Shown piece by piece: positions 8,560 through 17,648 of a stretch of DNA of 19,233 nucleotides. The notes below the pieces were generated by a model. It was not told the origin of the DNA, did no database searches, and saw only the letters and a program-made list of their open reading frames with translations. Origin of the DNA: Prototheca cutis. Taxonomy: Eukaryota; Chlorophyta; Trebouxiophyceae; Chlorellales; Chlorellaceae. The position numbers and the translations under genes were made by a program. Each line of letters opens with the position of its first letter. Position 1 is the stretch's first letter. Location of the stretch: NCBI GenBank assembly GCA_002897115.2, contig BCIH01000008.1, positions 56,497 through 75,729 of the forward strand. Reading direction: 5' to 3'.

Positions 8560-10062
8560 NCACACACACACACACACACAACAACGGAACCCAAAGACCT
8601 TTCGCTGGCGCCGAGGGCTTCCATGATGGGTCCGTACTGTTCGGCGATTCCCAGCGTGGCCGAAGCCAGGAACTCGGCATAGAGCATAAACGCGGTGAGC
8701 TGCTGCGGTGTGACGGTGCCCGCGATCGCTGCGGCGCCGCCAACGGCCAGCGCCGCAGCACGCATGACGTTGTAGCCGCCGTGGCTGGCCAGCACCCAAG
8801 CGGTGTAGGCAACGGCCTGCCTTGCGGCCACCCACGCCAGTCGGGCCAGACCGGCATCGTACCGAGCACATGCTGAACCTTCGGCACCAAACGTCCGGAC
8901 GACGCGAGAGAGCGAAAATGCTTCTTCGGCTCGCGCTGCCGCGGCCGCCAGGCCATCCTGGTACGCCCGCTGCGAGCGACGGCAAAAGTCGCCGTAGGCG
9001 CATGCTGCACCGCCCAGCGCCACGCCACACGTGCAAGCGGCCGCTGCCACTCCTGGGTGCAGCACGAAGAGGTACGCCGCGGCACCGATGCACTGCAATC
9101 CATTCCGCAGCGCCACGTTGATGCTGGTGGCCACCATTTTGGAAACCGAGGCGCAGTCAGAGCCAAGACGACTGGCCAGCTCGCCGCCGTCTGTCGAGTC
9201 AAACCAGGCAACGGGCTGGGAAAGCATCGCCGCAAAGGCACGCGACCGCAGCCGCTGCAGCATGTTGAGGTTCAGCAGCGAAAATAGATAACCCCGCAGC
9301 GCTGCCGAACATGCATACAAACCCGCTGCTGCCTGCAGTTGTTTTCTTGGGGGGAGGAATGGGTTGGCATTGGGGAGCGACAGAGGGTTTTAAATGGTGG
9401 AGTTTGTTGAATGACACGCAAGGAATAGACCCATCGCTATGTACTCAACAATCGTGCCACCAGGAAAACCAAACCAGCGCCCTGAATCGTCACAGATTCT
9501 ATCAGTGCGCACGCCGGCTGCACTGCACTGTCCTGTCAGCATGGCACGCGGGTCCGCTGGACATCAGCCGCATGCTAGCCCACCAAACTAACACCCCCCC
9601 CCACCCCCCGGGCCTCACCAGGAGTTTGGTCAGGCTGGCAGAGAGCGCTGCTCGCGAGCGCTGCTGCGAGGCAGCAAACACGCCCGCAGCGATGCAGTGG
9701 GGAATAGCCAGGTCTGCTGCGGCGGCAGCGATCATGGCCCCCACTGCCACACCCAGGAGCAGGGAGTCCTCCCGCACCAAGCCTGCCAGCCAGCCCATCG
9801 TGGTCCGCAAGGGCAGCTGTGGCCCGGGCACGGCCACGCCCATGTTCCACCACTCCCGCCATGATTTCAGCAGGCCAGATTTTCTAGAGCTCGCAGGGGT
9901 GGGCGTCGGCGCGATGTGGGTACCGGAACTGCAGGGACGTGGCCAGCCCCGCACCCTGGGCGGCCGGCCCCGCTTAAACAGCGGGGACTGGTGCCGAGGC
10001 CCATGGACGCCAAGGCACGGCATCGCGCCATGGCAGCGCGCCAGGGGAAAAGAATGTGCCAT
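7191..10062 (-). CDS. ABCB26-like: ABCB half-transporter, plastid ABCB26/TAP1-like
   Basis: Four exons (10062-9619, 9332-8599, 8362-7697, 7518-7191) join in phase to 723 aa. Residues 1-69 contain no Asp or Glu and many Arg, Ser and Pro, as in an organelle transit peptide. The membrane domain (about 95-390) carries the AIPH motif, [11 protein letters not shown], a [13 protein letters not shown] segment and GASERV, resembling plant ABCB26 (TAP1) closely. The nucleotide-binding domain has Walker [10 protein letters not shown] (454-462), Q-loop Gln near 502, signature LSGGQ (556-560), Walker B ILVLDE (576-581) and H-loop His near 614, all intact. The protein should form a dimeric exporter in an organelle membrane, probably chloroplast; its substrate is unknown. 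The start has good context (ACAATGGC). A Gly/Ala-rich acidic tail follows the NBD. Intron 2 holds a 108-bp dinucleotide run, and intron 3 ends in poly-C plus A9 right at the acceptor. Confidence 0.92.
7529..7555. repeat. 27-nt poly-G (poly-C on the gene strand) beside a splice acceptor
   Basis: On the minus strand this is C27 followed by A9 and then the AG acceptor of the last ABC-transporter intron. The joined frame (CG + G, giving His-Arg then Leu-Ser-Thr-Val) is exactly the post-H-loop sequence of the family, so this acceptor is well supported. Confidence 0.85.
8473..8580. repeat. 108-bp (CA)n/(CG)n microsatellite in ABC-transporter intron 2
   Basis: An alternating purine-pyrimidine run with one N at 8560. 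On the gene strand it is a (TG)n tract starting 18 nt after the 5' splice site, passing into (CG)n. The six-frame readings through it (runs of Cys-Val or Thr-His) are artefacts of the repeat. Confidence 0.95.
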
Positions 10063-10284
10063 TGTTGCTTTGAAAGTTGCATAAATTGGACGTCATTCAG
10101 GAGGGTCTAGCCCATTGCCTCCCGAACAAGCTGTCCGTAACTGAATGGCAAGCGTGCGACGCCCAGGGCGACTGGGCGCACCAGAATCCGCGTGCCAAGC
10201 CACAAGCGCAGAGTTTTCAGGCCCTAGTAGTGAGAGGTGGTTCCCGCGGGGATTTCAAGAACTTAATCAGATCCCTACAGGGGC

Positions 10285-10361
10285 GTCCCACGTGGGACCC
10301 ACGCGGCAGTTCCGCTCCTAAACTACCGCGTGGGTCTTAGGCCGTCATGTGACCACGTGGT
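10285..10361. promoter_or_regulatory. Palindromic G-box cluster with an intervening stem-loop
   Basis: A perfect 14-bp palindrome with a CACGTG core lies at 10285-10298, and a perfect 10-bp palindrome with CACGTG at 10352-10361. Between them an 11-bp perfect inverted repeat pairs 10296-10306 with 10326-10336 around a 19-nt loop. CACGTG is the G-box bound by bHLH and bZIP factors in green plants. The cluster lies 223-299 bp upstream of the ABC-transporter start codon and just before the ORF at 10376, so it could serve either or both. Confidence 0.6.
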
Positions 10362-10375
10362 AGCACCACCTGAAC

Positions 10376-10654
10376 ATGGACGCCATCTTTGCCTTCATTG
10401 AGAGTTGGGAGGCCCGGGTTTTCCAGACCTGGGTGGCTCGCCCGCTTCCACGCCGCAACTCCGCGCCAAGTCAGACCAGCTGTGCGTGCCTCCACACCAC
10501 AGAGCATGAAGTCATGCGGTGCAACGGTGGAGGCCCAAACAAACGGTGGCCCGTGCACTGCCCACTGAGAACCTCGAACCTGGCTCCCAGACTGAGCAGC
10601 GAGCAAGCCATCGACTGCTCATTGCTTCCCTTGCCTTTACTAGGCATCATTTAA
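10376..10654 (+). CDS. Uncertain small ORF, 92 codons
   Basis: The frame opens with an ATG 15 nt past the G-box cluster. The first 30 or so codons mostly end in G or C and encode a start (MDAIFAFIESWEARVFQTWV) that looks protein-like, after which codon bias fades. It may be a first exon with an unseen downstream splice, or chance. I recognise no family. Confidence 0.2.
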   Translation: MDAIFAFIESWEARVFQTWVARPLPRRNSAPSQTSCACLHTTEHEVMRCNGGGPNKRWPVHCPLRTSNLAPRLSSEQAIDCSLLPLPLLGII

Positions 10655-11642
10655 GATGAATATGAAGACATGGATGGGGGCCTGTCTTGCGGCATCCCCC
10701 TGAAAGCGCCTGCTCAGAGGGGCCAGACTGAGAGCGCCCCAGGCTCCCAGTCCCCCCTTAGGCACCGCCGCCGCCGCCGCGGGTACGGGCCTGAGGCGGC
10801 CTACCGGCAAACCTCAACATTGCACAAATACAGCACCAGACTGTGTAATAACTCATATGATAAGGTCTAGCATGTTCATTTCTGAGGTTGACAAGCACTG
10901 CGAGGGCCTGCGTGCGCCGTTTAGAGGGCACGACCTCGGCGGGTGCGCCCCGCGCGAACTTCGAAGAGTGATTGCCCGCAATTATGCTTGTTTCTGGCGG
11001 GGTGTTGTTCATGCACTGTTGTCTGGGTGTCGTATAAGCACTTTTGCGAAGCGGAACAAGGAGTTGCGGCACGGGAGGACCGGAAGGGCTGAAACGGGGA
11101 TTGATTGCGGGCTCCGTCACGCCCCCGACACCTTTCCCGTGCCCGGTGCGCCTCAAGTGAGGGCCCTTGTGGTCTGCCACGTCACGGAGAAAAGATCCAT
11201 CAAAAACTTCCAACCTCGGATGCGTTAATACATCCAGGTACAAGTATGCTTGGTCAGCCAAGTCGCTGGAAAACAAAGCATGTGGCAGCCCGTCCGAACC
11301 TTGTCGGAGTTGCGGTGCGCCTGCAGAACAGGCCCAAAAAAGCAATTCGAGGTTCGTTGCGTGCGAGCGGCACGTCAGCTTTATCGTTGGTGATACCTTC
11401 GATGAGAAAAGGAGCATCACTTGGACAGCCACAGGGAGATCTCTGACTGTGTGTGTTTCAGGCGGGAATGTCTCTTCGTACTGCGCAAGACGGAGCTGTG
11501 CTGAAGTCAATACACATTCGGGCCTCATTCGCAGCAGTTCCGCCCCAATGAAAGATTGTGAACGGTCGAGACGTGTCTCAGCACCATAATATGACGGATA
11601 CATGGCAATGCACCCGCACTTTCCGTGTTACACGCAACAGCA

Positions 11643-11945
11643 ATGAGCTCGACGGCCTCCCAACAGCCGCCGCAACCGCCCGTCACGGCGCGCTACAGAA
11701 CGCGCGAAATGGAGGCCCAAGAAGGAGCTCGCCAAGTGTACAAGGTCCGTGAATATGAGTGACGTTGTTTTGGTTCGTATTGCAGTCAGCGAGGGGTCCC
11801 TGCAGCTCACTCGCAACCGCCCGAGATGCCCAATGATATAATGCAGAACGTGTTGAACCAGCCTCAGATTGGGACGGCACCCAACACCATCACCACCGGG
11901 ATCCCTCCGATCTTCAAGCGACCTCCACCTGTTATGAAGCGATAG
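11643..11945 (+). CDS. Small two-exon hypothetical protein
   Basis: Exon 1 runs from ATG at 11643 to AAG at 11744 before a GTCCGT donor. It encodes a Gln/Pro-rich start, then TARYRTREMEAQEGARQVYK, with GC-rich third positions unlike its flanks. Exon 2 ends at TAG 11943-11945 and encodes NQPQIGTAPNTITTG-IPP and a basic FKRPPPVMKR tail. Two acceptors keep the frame: AG at 11845-11846 gives a 102-nt intron and 66 aa, and AG at 11788-11789 gives a 45-nt intron and 85 aa. The longer intron fits the sizes seen elsewhere in the window. I do not recognise the protein. It is basic and low in hydrophobic residues, with no membrane segment. The alternative is a chance pairing of open frames. Confidence 0.4.
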
Positions 11946-12669
11946 ACTAGGGCAGCCGTAATGATTCGATGTTGGACGTCCATACCCAGGAGATCCTGCG
12001 CGGCGACTATGCATCACATGCAACGCACCCAGAGCAACCCTCCTTTCACCTGAGCTGAAGCCCTTGCAAATTCTATGACACCCCGCCGACTATGCTGTTC
12101 CTTATTATTTCCATTCGCACACTGTTACTGATCTCTGGCACATCGCATTGACGGTTCGAGCTCGCGGTTTGCCTTGATTTCCAGTGGCCTGGCTGCAAAG
12201 GACCAACGACAGCTTGGGCTCCCCAGGGCCCCGCTGCTCAGTCTATCATGTCATCAGAGTGCAAAAGTGCGAGCTGGTTACCCTGATTTCTTTTTCCATG
12301 TGTTCTACACTTGGTGGGATAAACATTTTAAACAAACATACAGGCAGTGCAGGCTTGTGAGAGGAGCACAGCGATAGATATGAAAGGGTTTGCTGGCAGC
12401 GGTCGGGCGCATGTGCCGATGGGCCAAACGCGCCTACGGTCAGGCCAGGCACAGGCATGAGCACATGAGAGCATAAAGCAGAACAAAATAAAGGAATACA
12501 CATCGGCGTCCATATCGTGGAGCATAAGAAAACAGTGCAGAGTTCGGCACGCACGGGCAGGTGCCTTGCCCTGTTAGGGTACAAAGCGGGATGTGCATCT
12601 GTGAGCGGGGAGCCTGAACATCCACTGATAATGTGCATACTCATGCTCACCCACTCGCGCACACACGTA
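11946..12669. other. Intergenic stretch, includes the LRR gene 3' region
   Basis: No coding exon is recognisable. The right half should carry the 3' UTR of the leftward LRR gene, and the left edge that of the small plus-strand gene. I saw no clear TGTAA on either strand close to the stops. Confidence 0.4.
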
Positions 12670-15208
12670 CTAGTGTGGTGCAGGGAGACCTGCGACGCCC
12701 AAAACAACGAGTCCCGGCAGGTGTTCCTGGAGTTTTCGGGCGGTGGCCGCCCGGACTCGCGTGCCGTGCAGCACCAGCGTCCCCAGTTGCGGCAGCAGAC
12801 GCAGGCCCTCCACCGCGCTGTTGCCGACGCGCGTGCGGCTGAGGTTGAGCGTGTGAAGTTCGCGCAGCGTGCACAGCGCGGGCAGCGCGCGCAAGCCTAT
12901 CCGTGGGTTTTGCGCCAGCGACAGTCGGCGCAGCGAGGTCAGCCCGGCGAGTCGCAAGACGCCGGCGTCGCCCACGCCCCCGCCACAGACTTCCAGAGAG
13001 CGTAGGGTACTGCATCGGGCCAGGTGCGCGCACCCGGCGTCGGTGATGCGCGCGCCAAACAGGTCGAGCTCTTGCAACTCTGGCAGCCGCGCCAGCGCCG
13101 CGCATGCGGCATCTCCCACCCCGGGACAGTCGAGGCCCAGTCGTTGCAGCTGGCGCAGGCCCCCCGCAGCCACGGCCTCTGACACCCCGGCATCCGTCAC
13201 CGCCGTAAAAGCCAGACTCAGCGACGTCAGATCAGGCAGGCCCGCTGCAAGTGCTGTGAAGCCGGTGTCCGTCACCGCCGTGTCACCCAGGTCCAGCTCC
13301 TGCAACGAACCGAGCTCCGCCAATCCTGCGCAGCCGACGTCGCCGACAGCACAGCCCTCCAGGCTCAGCCTGCGCAGCGCGCAAAGCGCGCGTAACGACG
13401 CCACGCCGCCGTCGCGCACCCGCGTGCCGGCGAGGTCCAGCTCCTCGAGCTTTGGCGCACCCAGCTGACTTTGCTGGGCCATGCGGGGTGGATCGCTCGC
13501 CTGCTGCGATGCAGCGCCGCTGGGACCAGCAGTGGCAGTTGCTCCTGTCGTAAATGAGCCGCTCCTCACACCACCGACCGCGTCATTTCCGGTCAGCAAT
13601 GCAAACGGGCTGGCAGTGCCGCCGGGGTACCGCGCAATGAGTGCGCCGCCGTCGGCGACGGGTGCGGCAGTAGTGCCCGTGCTACTGCCAGATCCGCGGG
13701 GTTCGCACAGCGCGCGCAGCGCGGCATCGCCGACCCGGCCGCAGCGTGCGAGATCCAGCGCCTTGAGCTTTGGCAGCCCTGGCAGCAAAGCCCAGAGCCC
13801 CGGCGCTCCGACGGCCGTGTGGGCTAGGGCAAGGCGTTCCAGGCAGCTCAGCGTGCGCAGCGTGGCCAGACCCGCATCCGTCACTCGCGTATGACTCAGC
13901 ACCAGCACCCGGAGCCGACGCAGACCTGCCAGGGGGCGGACCTGTTCGTCCCCGAGGCTAGAGCACCACCCCAGGTCCAGGCTGGTCAGACACTCCAAAG
14001 ACTGTTCAAGGGATTAGTAATTGGAGTGGTGTGCCATCATGGGTGTGGGAGATGGACGCCGCCGCAGGTGCTCAGCCCTGGCGCTGGGATTGCATGTCTG
14101 AAGACAACACCACAATGCAGCCCTCTGTTTTCCTCCTTTCCAACAATAAAACACATCTCCAAGCACCCCACACAATCACGCCCACCGCAATCATGTCGAG
14201 GCTCTTGACCCCAGTGCAGAGCTCCAGGCTGAGTTTGGAGAGCCGGGTGCAGGCGGCAACACTGTTCAGGCCCTGCTGAGTCAGCTGTTCGTTCCCCGCC
14301 AGTGAAAGCTCTCGCAGGTCTGTGAACCCTGCATGCTCGTTGGAGTTGGCATCGAGGGTTGTGGAAAACAGCAGCGCCGCGCCCATGTCAGGTGGTTTGC
14401 GAGCTTCCTTGACCGGAACAACGGAGCAAAACCCCAGACCACAGGTGATCCAACCCCACCGCATCACCTTGAAGGGCCGACAGCCCGTCGTCGGTCAGGC
14501 ACTGGCAGCGCTCCAGACGCAGCACTCTCAGGCGAGGCAGGGAGCCCCAGCGCATCAAGGCCTTGCTTGTCATCTGCAGCATGAATGTGCGTGTCGCTTG
14601 GAAGGCGGCGTGATATCTCAGCCCATGAGTGCGAGACTGGTCAAGGCAGCGGCGTGGCGCCGCATGCAGGGCAGCATTAGATGCCGACCCGCCGACTGCG
14701 CCCTCCCCAAACCGCTCTCACGCACATGAGCGCAAGCAAAGCACGGACAGCCTCCCAACGAAAAGAACCATGAGCACCAACGCACCAGGCTGCGATCCAG
14801 GTTGATGACCTCGATGTCCTTGTGCACAAGTGTTTCCAGCCACTCGTCCGTGACTGGGCCCGGGTACCCCGGCAGGGCGAGGCGGTAGTGGGTGAGCCCC
14901 TGCAGCCGGCCCGAGACCTCCCAGTCGAGGCCGCCGCACTCCACGAGGCGGTCTAACAGCGCCTGTGCCAGGTCAGGCGGGAGGTCTGCGAGCCCTGCCA
15001 CCGACTCCTCCGCGATCTGGGCGCAGACGATGCCCAGGGTCAGGTCCAGCAGCGTCCGCTCCCGGGGGGGCAGCGATGCCCGCAGCGTGGCCGATGTGCG
15101 AGAACTCAGGCTGCGGCCCAGTTTACCAAATGGACTGTCCCTCTGTGGGGACGGGGGGTGGTACCCATCCGATCCCTTGCGGCGGATGCACGACCATCCG
15201 GAACCCAT
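12670..15208 (-). CDS. Plant-type leucine-rich repeat (RNI-like) protein
   Basis: Exons: 15208-14786, 14695 to about 14620, 14573-14468, 14328-14186 and 14001-12670 (TAG), about 690 aa. The start MGSGWSCIRRK fits an N-myristoylation site (Gly2, Ser6) with Cys7, as in the land-plant homologues of the AT1G15740 type. An LPPDLAQALLDRLV block and a PGYPGPVTDEWLE block follow, as in that family. Then come many LRRs of the T-VTDAGLATL kind. The C-terminal part (FGARITDAG, CGGGVGDAGV, SLAQNPRIG, LNLSRTRVG) aligns well with the plant family. A Gly/Ser/Thr/Ala-rich insert of roughly 80 residues (about 13690-13450) interrupts the repeats. The family's function is not established; LRRs suggest a binding scaffold. 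The junction between exons 2 and 3 (14620-14574) has no GT donor that keeps frame, so a small error or odd intron is likely there. Confidence 0.85.
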
Positions 15209-15873
15209 CACGTCGATGCCGGTGCTGCGTGACGCCGGGACGCGCTCAGAGTCGCGGCCAGCCGGCCATCGCCAACTCGATCAACTATGGAGCTTTTTTG
15301 CCCTGATTTCTGGAGATGGGTACTCCTGGATTGGGGCACAAGAATACGAGATCCCCTCTTTTCCACTTTTTGACTTTGAGGCGTGTCGTCTGATTGAGGC
15401 GTGTCGTCTGATTCTCCGGGACTGAGCTCGGATCGATGGCGATGGCCCGGAGCTGACCTCATTCGACCAGACTCAACGGTCTACGGAAACCATGATTCGC
15501 GACATACATTGCACCATACATGAATGGCGCGTAGTGAATCCATTGGCTCGCAGAGGCTGCGGCATCCTCCACGATGTGCCTGGCTCCTGCCCTGGTCCTG
15601 GCTAGCTGCCAAGAATTTCTTCTGCGACCGTTTACCGCCGAATCAATGCACGATACTCCAATCCGACATAACATGGCCGAAATATTGCATGTGAGGTTTC
15701 GAAAACTCGTTGCTTGCCTCTCGGAGCGCTGCCCTACGACACCACCAGAGGCAGGGCTGTTCCGACGGAAAGACGCGCGGTCCCGCGTGCTAGCACGCAC
15801 GTCACAAAAGACCAAACCCAGTGACACGCGCGGCATCCGATTCATTTCGTCATTGCCTAACAATATTGGAAGC
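15209..15873. promoter_or_regulatory. Divergent promoter region of the LRR and MsrA genes
   Basis: About 665 bp separate the two outward start codons. It contains a perfect 18-bp tandem duplication at 15378-15413. From 15574 the plus strand is open in frame with the MsrA start (ATGs at 15574 and 15673), so part of this stretch may instead encode an MsrA targeting sequence. Confidence 0.4.
15378..15413. repeat. Perfect 18-bp tandem duplication
   Basis: The unit GAGGCGTGTCGTCTGATT occurs twice without mismatch, at 15378-15395 and 15396-15413. It lies in the spacer between the divergent LRR and MsrA genes, 170-205 bp upstream of the LRR start codon. Confidence 0.9.
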
Positions 15874-17099
15874 ATGGATTCCGCAGCAGACAACCAGATG
15901 GTAATCAGGGGACTTGGCTGGGATGACCGAATGCGTGCGTGGTTGTCATGCTGCCCATTCAATCCCGCCTGCTGCATCGAACGTTTCGCAGGCTTTTTGG
16001 AAGCCGGACGACCGCCCAGATGGGCTTGAGATTGCGACTTTTGCTGGAGGATGTTTCTGGAGCGTGCAGCTGGCTTTCGACAGGGTGCCGGGCGTGGGTG
16101 CAACTGCAGTGGGGTATGCGCAAGGGACGGCCGAGCATCCCACATACCCGCAGGTGCGCAGCGTGGGTTTCTGTGTTTGGCAAGGGCACCCATTCCCTGT
16201 TGTGTGGCATCATGCATGGAACCTCATCATGATAGCTGGTGTGCCTCCTTTGCAGGTAAAGACGGGGAAGACTGGTCATGCAGAGACGGTCCAGCTGGTA
16301 TATGACCCTCGCAAGGTGACGTATGACCAGCTCCTGGACACCTTTTTCGAGAGTGAGTCGGATTTTATTTTGGAGGGAGTATTCCTGGGGCACTGTTGCC
16401 ATTGTGTAATGGGTGGGCGAGTTGGGGAGGGAGAGAATGGACGCAGGGTTTCCAAGGCAGCCGGTCTTCAAGTGTGCTTGGTTCCTCCCCACACTGCTGG
16501 CTCCCATCCCTGCAGAGATCGACCCGCTCCAAGAGGGTGGCCAGGGTGAGGACATTGGATCGCAGTACCGCACGGGGATCTACACCCACAGTGAGGAGCA
16601 AGCTCAGGTGCTAGCAAGAGTCGGCGGACAATGGGGACCAATGGGTTTGCTTGGATTGCAGTGCAACTTCTGGACACTGATTAGAAAACCCTCCATTCAC
16701 ACTCCATTAAATTTCTTTCCACACTGCACAACTGCTCATGCCGCAGAAAGCCAAGGCCCGTATTGCCTGCATCAAAGGATGCACCGTCGAGACGGAGCCG
16801 TTCAAAGTCTTTTGGCCTGCAGAGGAATACCACCAAAAGTGAGTGTGCACACAGTGCTGATGTTCGCATGCCGTGGATTCGTGCCGTGACCGGGAACTAC
16901 TTGCCGTGCTGGCTCCTGGTCTTGCATATGGGATCTGCTTGAAAATATGTGCTTGCATCCCACCAAACAACTAGTACGAACAAGCCACGTGTTCAAACCG
17001 CCCACCATCTCGCTCAGGTACCTGGAAAAGGGTGGCGTCTGCTTCAAGGCACAGAGTGCAGCCAAGGGCTGCAAGGATCCTATCCGTTGCTATGGCTGA
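15874..17099 (+). CDS. MSRA: Peptide methionine sulfoxide reductase A
   Basis: Six exons (15874-15900, 15992-16153, 16256-16352, 16516-16607, 16747-16838, 17018-17099) join in phase to 183 aa, the usual core MsrA size. The catalytic motif GGCFW puts the nucleophilic Cys at residue 30. It is followed by [61 protein letters not shown] and the plant-type C-terminus [11 protein letters not shown] with candidate resolving cysteines. The enzyme reduces methionine-S-sulfoxide in proteins using thioredoxin. The start is uncertain: the ATG at 15874 gives a cytosolic-looking protein, but the frame stays open upstream with ATGs at 15673 and 15574, adding 67 or 100 residues rich in Arg, Lys and Ser that could target an organelle. 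Codon bias in that extension is weak, so I chose the shorter form. Confidence 0.92.
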
Positions 17100-17648
17100 T
17101 GGACAGCAGTGACGACATCGCACATGGACAGCTGTCCTTTGGGCACGCGCTGGAGATTGGACAGCGAGCATTTCGGAGCGCATGGATGCCCGTTCTGCAT
17201 GAGATTGATTGATTGATTTTGGTTGTGCCCTTGCCACTGGAAGGACACGCTCTGGAGTTTCAGGCTCCTGTGTTGATCAGCAGAACCGTCACTGGTGTAT
17301 GTCCATCCAGCGGCACGCTTTGTTAGCCCAGTTGTCGATGGCAGTTGCAACATGCACGTGACAAGATCATGCTCAAAGCATACTTCTTTGCGGTGAAATG
17401 TTTCGTGATTGTTGTGTGCACGACCAGGGGAAGCAATGACATTCCCAGAGGGCCCCCAGGGCCCCCCCATCCATCAGCCTAAGCTCTGCATGAACGACAA
17501 AGCCCCGTCAAATGCAACGTCCATGACATCGCGCACCGGAGCATCGCCAATTGAGCGGCGTATTCGGGTCGGTAGTGCATGCAATGATCATTTCATTTCA
17601 TGTTGAACGAGGTTGTCGCTTTGGATCGTCCCCAGTTTCGGTCTTAGA
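17100..17648. other. Spacer between MsrA and OEP21
   Basis: The stretch contains four GATT units at 17203-17218 and a GGGCCCCC-rich patch near 17450-17467. It should hold the MsrA 3' UTR and the OEP21 promoter. No further exon or RNA gene is recognisable. Confidence 0.4.

Larger units (their letters stand above)
10063..11642. other. Gene-poor region upstream of the ABC transporter
   Basis: This holds the 5' flank of the leftward transporter gene, the G-box cluster (10285-10361), an uncertain small ORF (10376-10654) and a short CCG run (about 10766-10780). A minus-strand frame open from 11603 to 10758 shows no family motif. Base composition is visibly less GC-rich between about 10850 and 11640 than in the genes around it. 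I recognise no transposon ends or RNA genes. Confidence 0.4.

Noticed and set aside
8431..8682. Thr-His and Cys-Val repeat proteins
   Set aside because: They are frames through the (CA)n/(CG)n microsatellite inside an intron.
10758..11603. Minus-strand open frame of 281 codons in the gene-poor region
   Set aside because: It starts with a real ATG but shows no family motif, no regular hydrophobic pattern and mixed codon use, and ends in a Gly run from a CCG repeat. Frames of this length arise by chance in GC-rich DNA.
12150..12175. GGTTCGAGCTC resembling a tRNA B-box
   Set aside because: There is no matching A-box or cloverleaf arms upstream, so a tRNA gene is not supported.
15459..16217. 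Minus-strand frame of 252 codons
   Set aside because: It runs antisense through the catalytic exon of MsrA and the divergent spacer and has no recognisable features.
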